Source: Glaciimonas immobilis
GTDB lineage: Bacteria; Pseudomonadota; Gammaproteobacteria; Burkholderiales; Burkholderiaceae_D
Length of the DNA stretch: 64,000 nt
Reading direction: 5' to 3'
Assembly (NCBI RefSeq): GCF_011947285.1
Contig: NZ_JAAOZT010000001.1
Span: 1 to 64,000 of the forward strand
Part shown: positions 36,143 to 45,913 of the stretch, one piece after another
Numbering within the stretch: the first letter of the stretch is position 1
Layout: each line of letters opens with the position of its first letter
Notes under the pieces: model-generated
What the model was told of the DNA's origin: nothing
The model's database searches: none
What the model saw: only the letters and a program-made list of their open reading frames with translations
Program-made: the position numbers and the translations under genes

Positions 36143-36297
36143 AGCGGGGCGGGCGGTATGTCTGGGGCGAGCTTGCATAATTATTAGCCCGCTGCACGGG
36201 ACATATGTGGTCAGATGGATGCCGGGATGGTATCCGGCTGCATGATTGTCGCTAACAGCTTATAATGACGTACCGTATGTTCCCGCAGGAGCCAAAA

Positions 36298-36657
36298 ATG
36301 AATGCAGTAGCTGAAATCCAAGACGTAGTATCCCCGATCCTTTTTTCCGATAGTGCGGCCGCTAAGGTGGCGCAACTGATAGAAGAAGAGGGTAACCCCG
36401 ATTTAAAACTGCGCGTCTTTGTGCAGGGTGGCGGTTGCTCTGGTTTTCAGTACGGTTTCACTTTTGATGAAATCGTCAACGAAGACGACACTACCATGAC
36501 CAAAAACGGCGTTCAGTTGTTGATTGACTCAATGAGTTATCAATATCTGGTTGGTGCCGAGATCGACTATAAAGACGATCTGGAAGGCGCACAGTTCGTT
36601 ATCAAGAATCCAAACGCAACAACAACTTGTGGTTGTGGCTCATCTTTCTCGGCATAA
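36298..36657 (+). CDS. erpA: Iron-sulfur cluster insertion protein
   Basis: A-type Fe-S carrier of 119 residues. The three cluster-binding Cys are present: one in [18 protein letters not shown] and two in the C-terminal [11 protein letters not shown]. The ATG at 36298 is preceded by CAGGAG; an earlier in-frame ATG at 36265 would add 11 residues and lacks a ribosome-binding site. It delivers [4Fe-4S] clusters to enzymes, including those of isoprenoid synthesis. It ends at a bidirectional terminator shared with anmK. Confidence 0.92.
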   Translation: MNAVAEIQDVVSPILFSDSAAAKVAQLIEEEGNPDLKLRVFVQGGGCSGFQYGFTFDEIVNEDDTTMTKNGVQLLIDSMSYQYLVGAEIDYKDDLEGAQFVIKNPNATTTCGCGSSFSA

Positions 36658-36824
36658 TTTGTTTGGTCGGGATCGTGCTGTGATGGCAGCCTGAGCTACT
36701 ATGGCTGCAATGCGTTAAATTGGACTGGGTCGAGTGATAGCAGATTAACCCAAGGCTGCTGCGGTCTATAATTACGTGCATCAAGCATTTCGACAAGTTA
36801 GCCAAAACGCTGAGGATATTTTTT

Positions 36825-36863
36825 AAAAAAGACACCGGTATTATTTGATCCGGTGTCTTTTTT
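36825..36863. terminator. Bidirectional terminator between erpA and anmK
   Basis: A 14-bp perfect inverted repeat (AAAAAAGACACCGG at 36825-36838 and CCGGTGTCTTTTTT at 36850-36863) with an 11-nt loop. Both strands end in T runs. It lies between convergent erpA and anmK. Confidence 0.92.
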
Positions 36864-36874
36864 TGTCTAGACCA

Positions 36875-38035
36875 TCAGGCCGGATAAAGTGCACCTAAAA
36901 TACGCGGCCCGGCAGCACCGGTGACAGCGGGCAAATTACCGGGTAAGCGCAGATCGAAGCGTTGCGCCAGCCACGCAAAAGCCAGTGCTTCCACATGATT
37001 TGGTGCAATGCCGAGTGTATCGGTTGACGCAACGCTAGCAGACACGCCTCCCCGACTAAGCGCCTGACCTAATGCTTGCATCAAATGCGCGTTATAAGCG
37101 CCTCCCCCGCACACGACAACTGTGCTGACGTCCGCGGCGTACCGCACAATCGCATCGGCGATCGTCGATGCGGTAAGGGCGGTAAGCGTAGCTTGCACAT
37201 CGGCGGGCGCAAATTGAGGAAATAATGCCAGTTTCTCTGCCAGCCAAGCCTCATGGAACAGATCGCGTCCAGTACTTTTAGGCGGTGGTAACGCAAAATA
37301 TGGTTCATCCAGGCACGCCTTCAACAACTGCGGAATGACTTTGCCGCTGGCTCCCCAAATGCCGTTGGCATCGTAGTCCTGGCCTTGGTTTACCTTGACC
37401 CATAAATCCATCAGTACGTTACCGGGACCGGTATCAAAACCGATATCCGCATCGCTCACAGCGCCATTGATTTGTGGGCGCAGAACGCTGATATTGGCGA
37501 TCCCGCCGATATTTACCACTACGCGTGTTTCTGCCGGACTGGCAAATACCGCTTGATGAAAAGCCGGGACCAGCGGCGCCCCTTGTCCGCCGGCGGCGAT
37601 GTCGCGACTACGAAAATCGGCAATTACGTCAATTCCGGTAAGCTCCGCTAAAAGTGCCGGGTTATTGGTCTGGCGGGTAAAGCCCAGTTCCGGTCGATGC
37701 CGGATAGTTTGTCCATGGACCCCAATCGCGCGTATCTGATTGGCACGGTAACCGGTGTCGGCAAGCAAGCGCTCTACGCAAGCCGCGCAGTGCGTGGCCA
37801 AGGTATGGGCAACAAGTGATTCGCGCTCAATTTCATTTTCGCCCGCTTGTTGTAGCGCCATTAATTCCCGCCGTAGCGCCGCGGAAAAAGGCACGTAGGC
37901 AGAAGCCAAAGTAGCGATTGGATTGTGACCCATGGCATCGCTGGAGAATGATGCAATGACGCCATCGATGCCATCCAGGCTAGTGCCCGACATTAATCCA
38001 ATGAAGAAAGGCGTATTCACGTTTTGCGTAGTCAT
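36875..38035 (-). CDS. anmK: Anhydro-N-acetylmuramic acid kinase
   Basis: Cell-wall recycling kinase that opens and phosphorylates 1,6-anhydro-MurNAc to MurNAc 6-phosphate. [40 protein letters not shown] and [14 protein letters not shown] are the family signatures. From the ATG at 38035 it has 386 residues. A TTG 18 bp further upstream (38053) is possible, but the ATG is preferred. It is 82 bp downstream of the M23 peptidase gene on the same strand, so wall turnover and recycling genes are side by side. Confidence 0.9.
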   Translation of the reverse strand: MTTQNVNTPFFIGLMSGTSLDGIDGVIASFSSDAMGHNPIATLASAYVPFSAALRRELMALQQAGENEIERESLVAHTLATHCAACVERLLADTGYRANQIRAIGVHGQTIRHRPELGFTRQTNNPALLAELTGIDVIADFRSRDIAAGGQGAPLVPAFHQAVFASPAETRVVVNIGGIANISVLRPQINGAVSDADIGFDTGPGNVLMDLWVKVNQGQDYDANGIWGASGKVIPQLLKACLDEPYFALPPPKSTGRDLFHEAWLAEKLALFPQFAPADVQATLTALTASTIADAIVRYAADVSTVVVCGGGAYNAHLMQALGQALSRGGVSASVASTDTLGIAPNHVEALAFAWLAQRFDLRLPGNLPAVTGAAGPRILGALYPA

Positions 38036-38117
38036 AAAAAACCCGTTGTTCAATCATTCAATTTTACAAGGACTGATCAATCAACGGGCTTTTTGGAGAG
38101 GTGAGAAGCAGAATAAT

Positions 38118-39509
38118 TTATGAGATAGACGACGATTTTGCGGCTAAATTCGTGATTTTAGCTGGCGTCTCCGCTGCATCGGCTTGCAGCAACGTAAAGC
38201 GATGCGACATATCGCTCGCTACAGCACGAAAACGTTGAAGTTTCGGACCTGCGAGCGCTTGCATGGTAGGCGCAACCACGGTGAGAGGATCTAGCGGCTT
38301 GTTAGCGACGCGATATTCATAATGTAGATGCGGTCCTGTGGCCCAACCGGTCATCCCGACAAATCCGACAACGTCGCCCTGATCGACCCTGCTACCCCGA
38401 TGAAAACCTTTTTCGAAGCGGCTCATGTGTGCATAGACGGTCGAGATGTTGTTGGCATGCTTGATAATCACCACATTGCCATAACCACTTTGGACGCCAA
38501 CAAAATCGATTACGCCGTCGCTGGCTGCGTGAATAGGCGTGCCGGTAGGTGCCGCAAAATCGACGCCGCTATGCATTTTCCAGGCGCCCAGAATCGGGTG
38601 AGTCCGCATGGAAAATCCTGAAGAAATCCGCGTAAATGCCAGTGGGGACTTCAAAAAAGCCTGCTTCATTGAGGAGCCGTCAAATCCATAATAGCTGCCG
38701 CCCTGCGCGCTCTTCGGGTCGTCAAACCAGACTGCCTGAAAGGTTTTGCCAGCATTCACGAACTCACCAGCAAGGATGCGTCCTGCGCGCACAAATTGAC
38801 CGTTCTGCCAAAACGTCTCATAAGCAACATTGAAGCGATCGCCACGCTTAAGATCGGACGAAAAGTTAATATTGGTACCGAACATTTCGACGATCTGGGA
38901 CGACACTGCATCAGGAATTTCTGCATCATCGGTGGCCGCAAACAATGATGACCGAATGATACCGGAGTGCATTTCAATACGGGTTTCAAGAACCGCTGTC
39001 TCTTCGATTGCATCGAACGCCTCCCCCTTGCGGGTCACGACGAGGTTAGGGGCGTCTTTGCCAGAGCTAGGCGTTGCCCGCAACCATTGCAGATCGCCCT
39101 GGGAGTCAGTTTGAGCTTGCACGATGCTGCCCGGTTTAAGGCGCAACATGGCACTGGCGGTGCTATCGGAGCGGATGAAACTGGAGGCAGCGGAGTCGTT
39201 GATACCAAGCCGCGTCATCAATGCAGCGATTGTATCGCCAGAGCGCATTTTTTCTTCGGCTACATATAAATTATCTTGTAATTCGAGTGCTGCGACCTGC
39301 TGGTGTAGACTCGGCAGCATTAATTCTTCTGCGATAGCGCGGACATGAATGTCGGACGTATCGGGCGTGATGGGCGCGACGCCTGCAGCACCAAAAGCGC
39401 ACACAACGAGAAATAGGGCAGAAGCCGACACAATGCGGGTTTTGCGTGATGAACCGGTCAACAGCCGGAGGCTGGGACGAATGTTCATGAATTTATTTTT
39501 AAAGGACAT
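38118..39509 (-). CDS. M23 family murein endopeptidase (MepM-like)
   Basis: A 463-residue periplasmic LytM-type metallopeptidase. A membrane anchor or signal (about 28-46; SASALFLVVCAFGAAGV) is followed by a LysM/OapA-like region and a C-terminal LytM domain. The zinc ligands are visible in MHSGVDFAAPTGTP (HxxxD) and GPHLHYEYR (HxH). Such enzymes cut peptide cross-links in murein to allow wall growth. The start may be the ATG at 39509 or the one at 39488; neither has a strong ribosome-binding site. It is divergent from tyrS and upstream of anmK, the usual betaproteobacterial order. Confidence 0.87.
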   Translation of the reverse strand: MSFKNKFMNIRPSLRLLTGSSRKTRIVSASALFLVVCAFGAAGVAPITPDTSDIHVRAIAEELMLPSLHQQVAALELQDNLYVAEEKMRSGDTIAALMTRLGINDSAASSFIRSDSTASAMLRLKPGSIVQAQTDSQGDLQWLRATPSSGKDAPNLVVTRKGEAFDAIEETAVLETRIEMHSGIIRSSLFAATDDAEIPDAVSSQIVEMFGTNINFSSDLKRGDRFNVAYETFWQNGQFVRAGRILAGEFVNAGKTFQAVWFDDPKSAQGGSYYGFDGSSMKQAFLKSPLAFTRISSGFSMRTHPILGAWKMHSGVDFAAPTGTPIHAASDGVIDFVGVQSGYGNVVIIKHANNISTVYAHMSRFEKGFHRGSRVDQGDVVGFVGMTGWATGPHLHYEYRVANKPLDPLTVVAPTMQALAGPKLQRFRAVASDMSHRFTLLQADAAETPAKITNLAAKSSSIS

Positions 39510-39881
39510 TGAGCTATACGTTAAAATTTGCCGTTTGTACCGATTCTAGTTAATGTTCTGATGTTGCTGGACACTATGGCAAGGGGTTTAAAGGAATCGA
39601 GCATTATATCAGATACGAATTCCCTGATTTCATAAGTGTTAAATATGCAACTTTTAGGCGCGTCCGGGCGAATTCCAGCGCTTTTCAAACGCTTTTTAAC
39701 GTTTCTAATACAGCTTAAGTAACGGTCATATATTTGAATAAGGATGGCCGTTGTGAGCGATTTGAGTGTTGCTTTGTAACGCGCGTCGCATTGTGTTTCA
39801 CTACTTGCCTCATGGGTTGGCTCACTACCGCTTGACGCACTGATTTTTTTAGACTCATTACGCTATACGTCAGAATAAAAT
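39510..39881. other. Divergent control gap between the M23 peptidase gene and tyrS
   Basis: A 372-bp non-coding stretch that must hold promoters for both directions. I see no confident promoter boxes, T-box or hairpin leader. A short leftward ORF within it lacks protein features. Confidence 0.4.
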
Positions 39882-41147
39882 ATGCCTTCATTATCTTTAA
39901 ATACTTCTCCTGCAGTTGCAGCGGAAAACGCGCCATTGGTACTTTCCGACAAAGTTCAAGAAGCATTGGTTATCACCAAGCGTGGCACCGAGGAACTGCT
40001 AATCGAAGCCGATTTTGTGCGCAAGTTACAGCGCTCGGAGCTTAGCGGTAAACCTTTGCGCATTAAATTAGGACTAGATCCGACAGCGCCGGATTTGCAT
40101 CTTGGGCATACGGTGGTGCTCAACAAGATGCGTCAGCTGCAGGATTTGGGTCATAACGTGATCTTTCTGATCGGCGATTTTACGTCGATGATCGGTGATC
40201 CGTCGGGACGGAATATTACCCGTCCGCCATTGACGCGCGAGCAGATCGAAGAAAACGCCAAGAGCTATTTTGCGCAGGCCAGTCTGGTCCTGGACGCGGA
40301 CCGGACCGAAATTCGTTATAACTCCGAATGGTCCGATAAGCTGGGCGCGCGCGGGATGATTCAGCTATCGGCAAAGTACACCGTCGCACGGATTTTAGAG
40401 CGCGAGGATTTCACCAAGCGCTACAAAGCCGGCACCCCGATTTCGATGCACGAGTTGTTGTACCCGTTGATGCAGGGCTATGATTCAGTAGCGCTGGAAT
40501 CGGATCTGGAGCTGGGCGGCACCGACCAAAAATTCAACCTGTTGGTCGGTCGCGAACTGCAAAAGGATTACGGTCAGGAGCAGCAATGCATTTTGACGAT
40601 GCCGCTTCTTGAGGGATTGGACGGCGTAGAAAAAATGTCGAAATCCAAGGGTAATTACATCGGCATTACTGAACCCGGCAACACCATGTTCGCCAAGATT
40701 ATGAGCATCTCGGATGTCATGATGTGGCGTTACTTTGAGTTGCTATCGTTCAAATCGCTGACGGAAATTGCCAGATACAAGGCGCAGGTCGCTGACGGTC
40801 AAAATCCGCGTGACATCAAGGTAACGCTGGCGCAAGAAATCGTCGCGCGTTTCCACAACCAGCAAATCGCAGAAGACGCGCTGGTTGATTTTGTCAATCG
40901 CGCTAAAGGCGGGATACCTGACGATATACCGGAAGTCAGTTTGACTGGCGCGCCGCTGGGAATAGGGCAATTGCTCAAGCAAGCCAATTTGTGTGCTTCG
41001 AGTTCAGAGGCGCTGCGCATGGTCGAGCAGGGCGGCGTACGCATTGACGGCACCGTGATCAGCGATAAAGGCTTAAAAGTGGACGCCGGAACGTTGGTGG
41101 TACAGGTGGGTAAGCGCAAATTTGCGCGGGTCACGTTGACTGCCTGA
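39882..41147 (+). CDS. tyrS: Tyrosyl-tRNA synthetase
   Basis: Class I aminoacyl-tRNA synthetase, 421 residues. The HIGH motif appears as DLHLGHT within [19 protein letters not shown], and the KMSKS loop is [13 protein letters not shown]-terminal S4 RNA-binding domain (about 355-415; [18 protein letters not shown]) is present. The canonical KMSKS loop places it in the TyrZ-like group rather than with E. coli TyrS, whose loop differs. dtd follows. Confidence 0.95.
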   Translation: MPSLSLNTSPAVAAENAPLVLSDKVQEALVITKRGTEELLIEADFVRKLQRSELSGKPLRIKLGLDPTAPDLHLGHTVVLNKMRQLQDLGHNVIFLIGDFTSMIGDPSGRNITRPPLTREQIEENAKSYFAQASLVLDADRTEIRYNSEWSDKLGARGMIQLSAKYTVARILEREDFTKRYKAGTPISMHELLYPLMQGYDSVALESDLELGGTDQKFNLLVGRELQKDYGQEQQCILTMPLLEGLDGVEKMSKSKGNYIGITEPGNTMFAKIMSISDVMMWRYFELLSFKSLTEIARYKAQVADGQNPRDIKVTLAQEIVARFHNQQIAEDALVDFVNRAKGGIPDDIPEVSLTGAPLGIGQLLKQANLCASSSEALRMVEQGGVRIDGTVISDKGLKVDAGTLVVQVGKRKFARVTLTA

Positions 41148-41269
41148 TCTGTCCCTTGTCTGGCATCCTGGACGCGACGTTCGTTCTGATCGTACTGATT
41201 ATGCAGAACAAACACGGCTACCTGAATGTCGCTTTCGAATGTCGCTTTCTTTACATAGACTGGATTAAA

Positions 41270-41731
41270 TTGATTGCACTTATTCAGCGCGTAAGCCATG
41301 CAAGCGTGGTGGTGGACGCGATGACCGTCGGCGCGATTAACACCGGTTTGATGGTGCTGGTCTGCGCCGAACGCGGCGATACCGAAAAGCAGGCGAATGC
41401 GTTATTGACGAAACTACTGGCTTATCGGGTTTTTGGGGACGACGCAGGCAAGATGAATCGCAGCGTCACAGACGTGTCCGGTGGCTTACTGCTGGTGCCG
41501 CAATTCACGTTGGCGGCCGATACAAATTCTGGCACGCGGCCATCCTTTACGCCAGCCGCCGCGCCCCAGGACGGTCATCGACTGTTCAGTTATTTTGTCC
41601 GGCAGGCGCAGGCCAGGCATTCGCAAGTTGCTACAGGTTTGTTTGGTGCCAACATGCAGGTGACGTTGACAAACGATGGCCCGGTCACATTTTGGCTGCA
41701 AATTAAGCCGCCAGCAGCGGCATGCAACTAA
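41270..41731 (+). CDS. dtd: D-aminoacyl-tRNA deacylase
   Basis: Proofreading enzyme that removes D-amino acids from tRNA, fitting its place after tyrS, since D-Tyr-tRNA is a classic substrate. The family N-terminus (M)[15 protein letters not shown] begins here at a TTG codon at 41270, giving 153 residues, close to the usual length. The catalytic segments [10 protein letters not shown] and the Gly-cisPro motif in NDGPVTFWL are intact. An ATG at 41156 is in frame and would add 38 residues not found in the family. TTG is preferred, though the ribosome-binding site is weak. Confidence 0.85.
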   Translation: MIALIQRVSHASVVVDAMTVGAINTGLMVLVCAERGDTEKQANALLTKLLAYRVFGDDAGKMNRSVTDVSGGLLLVPQFTLAADTNSGTRPSFTPAAAPQDGHRLFSYFVRQAQARHSQVATGLFGANMQVTLTNDGPVTFWLQIKPPAAACN

Positions 41732-41857
41732 TCAGCTTCCCTTTCACTTGGCAGATACATTTCGGTACAGAGAATGTTCGCTATTGGCGAATTACAGTAT
41801 TCACTTCGATCCTTCAACTCCGAAAATCTGACGCAAATCTTACTTAAACAGACGCTC

Positions 41858-42517
41858 ATGCAGACCACAGAAATTTTATTGATTCGCCACGGCGAAACGG
41901 ATTGGAATACTGAAAAACGCATACAAGGCCATATTGATATTCCCTTGAATGCCAAAGGTCGGCGTCAGGCAGCCGCGCTGAGTACGCGACTAGAGGGCTT
42001 GAGTCTGGACGCGATTTTCTCAAGCGACTTGCAACGCGCCCGAGATACTGCCGCGCCGGTCGCAGCGCACCATGGTTTGACGGTCCAGATCCATGAGGAT
42101 TTGCGGGAGCGCTGTTATGGCGTGATGGAGGGGTTACAACGTCAGGAAGTCGCCCTGCGTTATCCGTTGGCGTATGCAGCGCTCGATGCACGGGCGCTGG
42201 ATGTCCGTTATCCGCCCGGCATTAACGTGGCCGAGACTATTAATGAGTTTTCGGCGCGCGCAATCGGTGCATTGCACCGCCTGCTTAATAAAGCGACACA
42301 TCAGCGAATCGCGGTCGTCAGTCATGGCGGGGTGCTTGATTGCATCTATCGACATGTTAGCAACGTGGCGCTGGGTGAAGCACGCGCGTTTGATATTTTG
42401 AATGCCAGCATTAATCGCCTGCTATGGAATGGCGAGCAATTCAAGCTTGTTTCATGGGGCGACATCGAACATTTAAGTCATCTGGGCGATATTGTTCTCG
42501 ATGAGGTAGACAAGTGA
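41858..42517 (+). CDS. Histidine phosphatase family protein (phosphoglycerate mutase-like)
   Basis: A 219-residue histidine phosphatase from the ATG at 41858. The phospho-His motif LIRHGETDWN opens the protein, and the second His lies in VVSHGGVLDCI; SDLQRARDTA and ERCYGVMEGL are typical. Annotated relatives are called GpmB or alpha-ribazole phosphatase, but the substrate is not determined by sequence. An ORF extension upstream to 41774 is not family-like. Confidence 0.82.
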   Translation: MQTTEILLIRHGETDWNTEKRIQGHIDIPLNAKGRRQAAALSTRLEGLSLDAIFSSDLQRARDTAAPVAAHHGLTVQIHEDLRERCYGVMEGLQRQEVALRYPLAYAALDARALDVRYPPGINVAETINEFSARAIGALHRLLNKATHQRIAVVSHGGVLDCIYRHVSNVALGEARAFDILNASINRLLWNGEQFKLVSWGDIEHLSHLGDIVLDEVDK

Positions 42518-42654
42518 TGCGCGCAGACGTGTGAAGTAAACGTAATACCCTGCCTGCATAACATCGCACCTAATTTCTCAATACGCGGCCATCAATGTCA
42601 GCCGTTTGTGCTAGTCTCCGTCGATGTGGTCAAGATCGGTTAATCGGAGCCAGC

Positions 42655-44019
42655 ATGAAATTTAGTTTGTTTTGCTCGCGCGAAAAACGCGCTGCGGCGG
42701 GGCTCCCAATCACTGCACTCGTTGGGCCAATTGTGGATATCGCAGATCGACAAGGAACTGCGAAAGCCGTCAGTGAGCCGAAAAAACCCAGCAATTTAAG
42801 CACCAAAAGCACAATCAGCACGGAAAGCGCCCTAGGGTCCGATGAGTCCAGTTCGGGTGAACGCTTAGGTGAGCGCGGTAACCCTGAGCGCGGAGGGGCC
42901 GAGCGCATGCGCCTCGCTGGCGCGTTACACCATTTAGTGCGCGAGTCGTCTCAGGGCAGCCGTGACGTTCAAAGTCTACAACGTGTCTGTGAACTTATAC
43001 TGGCGGCTACCCCGACGTTGCGTCTGGTATGGATAGGGTTTTGTCAGGACACGGACGAGCAAACTATCGGGCCGACGGCATACGCCGGTGCCGCGATGAC
43101 CGAGTCTGCGGAGTGGGCGTTGTCCAGAGATAGTTTTGATTTTGTTGCGCCTTATAAGCAGCGCGTGGATTGGCAGGCCACGCAAGAACATGAGTTCCAT
43201 GCGCTGTTTAGTCCGTGGAAAAACAGCCAGCAAGAATGCTCCGTGACCTGCGCGCTAGCCATTCCTTTGCATGCCGAAAAGTCCATGATGCATGGCATGA
43301 TCGTATTTTATGCAGATGATGGCAGTTATTTCAAGGATACCGGCGTTCCTGCATTTCAGGCGCTGGCGCACGTTTGCGAAATAATCTGGAAGCAATCGCA
43401 TTTAACTTTTTTGCTCACACAGCACGCACGTCTGGATCGACTGACCGGACTATTAAATCGCCAGCGGATCGCACATGCCTTTACCAGAAGTGCAGTAGCG
43501 ATTAAGCTCGCCAATACTACCCAAGGCACCCAAGCTCACGAGCCCGCACGACCCTTTTCCATACTCTATTGCTACCTGCACGATTTTAGCAAACTTAGCG
43601 CGCTATACGGCTGGGTAACTGCCGATAACCTTTTAGCATCTTTTGCCACTGCTACTCTGTCCCAATTGCGCGAGGACGACAAGGGTGGGCGTTGGGGAAC
43701 CACAGAATTTTTGTACATATTGCCGGACACCGATGCCATGGAAGCAGCACATGTACTGACCTCGTTTATTGATCATTTTAAGAGTTCACCCGTGGTCGCT
43801 GATAGCTGGACGATTCGGATGGGATTCTCCGTCGGAGCGGCAACTTATGGCATTGATGGGGTAGGTCTGGATGAGCTACTGCAATATGCTAGCCAAAATA
43901 TGCGTCATTCGACCGGGTCGAATATGGCTTATGACAGTCCTGCGTATCAGGATGCTGCGCGCTGGCGCTTTGCCGCGACCACAATTAACGCGTCATCCAA
44001 TGCCGAGACCTTTAGATGA
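42655..44019 (+). CDS. GAF domain protein with degenerate GGDEF domain
   Basis: A 454-residue cytoplasmic protein from the ATG at 42655, which follows CGGAG. A disordered N-terminus rich in Ser, Gly and Arg (about 1-85) is followed by a GAF-like sensory domain (about 90-265) and a GGDEF-like domain (about 270-440) that begins LDRLTGLLNRQR. The active loop reads RWGTTEF (346-352) instead of GGDEF, so it should not make c-di-GMP, although it might bind GTP or c-di-GMP or act through protein contacts. It stands alone upstream of dusB-fis. Confidence 0.72.
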   Translation: MKFSLFCSREKRAAAGLPITALVGPIVDIADRQGTAKAVSEPKKPSNLSTKSTISTESALGSDESSSGERLGERGNPERGGAERMRLAGALHHLVRESSQGSRDVQSLQRVCELILAATPTLRLVWIGFCQDTDEQTIGPTAYAGAAMTESAEWALSRDSFDFVAPYKQRVDWQATQEHEFHALFSPWKNSQQECSVTCALAIPLHAEKSMMHGMIVFYADDGSYFKDTGVPAFQALAHVCEIIWKQSHLTFLLTQHARLDRLTGLLNRQRIAHAFTRSAVAIKLANTTQGTQAHEPARPFSILYCYLHDFSKLSALYGWVTADNLLASFATATLSQLREDDKGGRWGTTEFLYILPDTDAMEAAHVLTSFIDHFKSSPVVADSWTIRMGFSVGAATYGIDGVGLDELLQYASQNMRHSTGSNMAYDSPAYQDAARWRFAATTINASSNAETFR

Positions 44020-44156
44020 GCACGATGACTGGACTCACCACAGGTTCGTTAAAATAACTTGTCAGGTTTCCGCCAGATTTAGCGTATCTCACCCCCATTC
44101 GCGATAAAATAGTGGCTTCCCCCATTTAACGCTCTTCTGGCGCGAACCATTCTGCC

Positions 44157-45170
44157 GTGAATATTGGTCCTCATTTACTTCGTAACAATGTTTTTGTGGC
44201 ACCGATGGCCGGTGTCACAGATCGCCCCTTTCGACAGCTATGCAAAGAGCTGGGCGCTGGTTACGCGGTATCCGAAATGGCAGCCTCCAATCCACGCCTG
44301 TGGAAGACCGAAAAAACCTCGCGCCGCATTAACCATGATGGTGAGATGGCACCGCGCGCGGTGCAGATTGCCGGTGCAGATCCGCGCATGTTGGCGGAGT
44401 GCGCACAATATAACGTCGATCATGGCGCGCAAATCATCGACATAAATATGGGATGTCCGGTCAAAAAAGTCTGCAATAGCTGGTGTGGTTCGGCGTTGCT
44501 TCAGGATGAAAAACTGGTGGCGCGGATTTTAGAGACAGTCGTGGCAGCAGTTAATGTCCCTGTAACACTGAAATTCCGCACCGGCTGGGATCGCCTTAAC
44601 AAGAATGCACTGAATATCGCACACGTGGCCCAAGAGAGCGGAATTGCTATGCTGACGTTACATGGCAGAACGCGCGCCGACGGTTATAACGGCGATGCAG
44701 AATACGCGACTATAGCGGCAGTAAAGGCCGCGGTGTCGATTCCTGTGGTGGCAAACGGTGATATTACGACGCCAGAGAAGGCGCGACAGGTATTGGCGCT
44801 AACCAACGCCGACGCGATCATGGTTGGTCGTGCGGCGCAAGGGCGTCCATGGATATTTCGCGAGATTGAATATTTTCTGCGGACCGGAACCCACATGCCG
44901 CCGCCGTTAGTTAGTGAGGTACAGCATTTAATGGCCGAACATTTGCGTGCCCATTACAGTTTTTATGGCGCCTATTTGGGGGTGAGAACTGCCCGCAAGC
45001 ATATCGGCTGGTACGTCCGCGATCTGTCCGGCGGGGAAGAATTTCGTCAACGCATGAACCTGCTGGAAGATTGCGATCAACAATTAGCGGCAGTAAACAG
45101 CTTTTTTGAAATGCAATATGCGCATGGCAACCGGTTACAATACGGGGCTGCAATGCAGATGGCTGCCTAA
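44157..45170 (+). CDS. dusB: tRNA-dihydrouridine synthase B
   Basis: FMN-dependent enzyme of 337 residues that reduces uridine in the D-loop of tRNA. VFVAPMAGVTDRPFRQL, the catalytic Cys in NMGCPVKKVCNSWCGSAL, LHGRTRADGYNG and VVANGDITTPEKA are Dus signatures. It starts with GTG at 44157. The dusB-fis pairing is conserved in proteobacteria and supports the assignment over DusA or DusC. Confidence 0.92.
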   Translation: MNIGPHLLRNNVFVAPMAGVTDRPFRQLCKELGAGYAVSEMAASNPRLWKTEKTSRRINHDGEMAPRAVQIAGADPRMLAECAQYNVDHGAQIIDINMGCPVKKVCNSWCGSALLQDEKLVARILETVVAAVNVPVTLKFRTGWDRLNKNALNIAHVAQESGIAMLTLHGRTRADGYNGDAEYATIAAVKAAVSIPVVANGDITTPEKARQVLALTNADAIMVGRAAQGRPWIFREIEYFLRTGTHMPPPLVSEVQHLMAEHLRAHYSFYGAYLGVRTARKHIGWYVRDLSGGEEFRQRMNLLEDCDQQLAAVNSFFEMQYAHGNRLQYGAAMQMAA

Positions 45171-45369
45171 GCAAAAATGTGAGATCGGCGTGAGCGGCAA
45201 GGTGAAATTTTGGATACCAAATTTACATGTGAACGCCGCCGATTGCGCCAAAAACATGCACTAGAGCATACAGTCAGTTGGGTATTTGATCATAAAAATT
45301 TGATCAAAAGATAGCAACCTTTGCTTTAGTCTAGTCCCACTACAGTTAAGTAAAATAGTAAAGCGAAGA

Positions 45370-45603
45370 ATGAGCAAAGAAAGTATTCAAGAAGTTGTTA
45401 AAAAAAGCCTTGAAAAATATTTCAAGGATCTGGGGGAACAACCACCCACTAACGTGTATGACATGGTGATCTCCACGGTTGAAAAACCGGTGCTTGAGGC
45501 AGTTATAGCGCGAGCCGAAGGAAACCAGTCCCATGCGGCCGAGATGCTGGGCATCAACCGTAATACGTTGCGCAAAAAGTTGTTGCAGCATGGCTTGTTG
45601 TAA
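45370..45603 (+). CDS. fis: Nucleoid-associated protein Fis
   Basis: A 77-residue DNA-bending protein, the short betaproteobacterial form without the longer N-terminal arm of E. coli Fis. The helix-turn-helix is clear: AEGNQSHAAEMLGINRNTLRKKL. Fis shapes the nucleoid and activates rRNA promoters; an rRNA operon sits at the left edge of the window. It is separated from dusB by about 200 bp, which contain two copies of TTTGATCA. Confidence 0.95.
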   Translation: MSKESIQEVVKKSLEKYFKDLGEQPPTNVYDMVISTVEKPVLEAVIARAEGNQSHAAEMLGINRNTLRKKLLQHGLL

Positions 45604-45913
45604 ATTTATTACTTTGAAGCTAAAAAAGCGGCTAGAAGCCAAGTTGACGAAGTACATAGCATAATGGTCAGTGCTAATGCTGACTGTGCCGCTGCCCTCA
45701 CTGTCGTCCTGACTGCCGGATAGCGTGATTGGCAGGGCAAATGTTCTCATTTAAATGGTCACTGGTACGTTCTCCAGGACTTTACTTTATCAATCCAATA
45801 GTTACCCGGCATTGTTAAAACCGTCAGATGAATAAGCCCGCCAGGCAGCACGTTGAGTGGTTTGTTTAAAGTTTTTTTATTGTTTGTAACGCATCCTTTC
45901 CTGAGCCCCCACC
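45604..45913. other. Gap between fis and purH
   Basis: A 310-bp non-coding stretch. It contains CCCGCCAGGCAG near 45840, which only loosely recalls the 3' part of the ZTP riboswitch, and I do not find the 5' part. No terminator or gene is supported. Confidence 0.4.

Noticed and set aside
45820-45880. Possible ZTP (pfl) riboswitch upstream of purH
   Set aside because: CCCGCCAGGCAG only loosely recalls the conserved 3' part and I cannot find the 5' GACUGG-type stem. A covariance-model hit would be needed.
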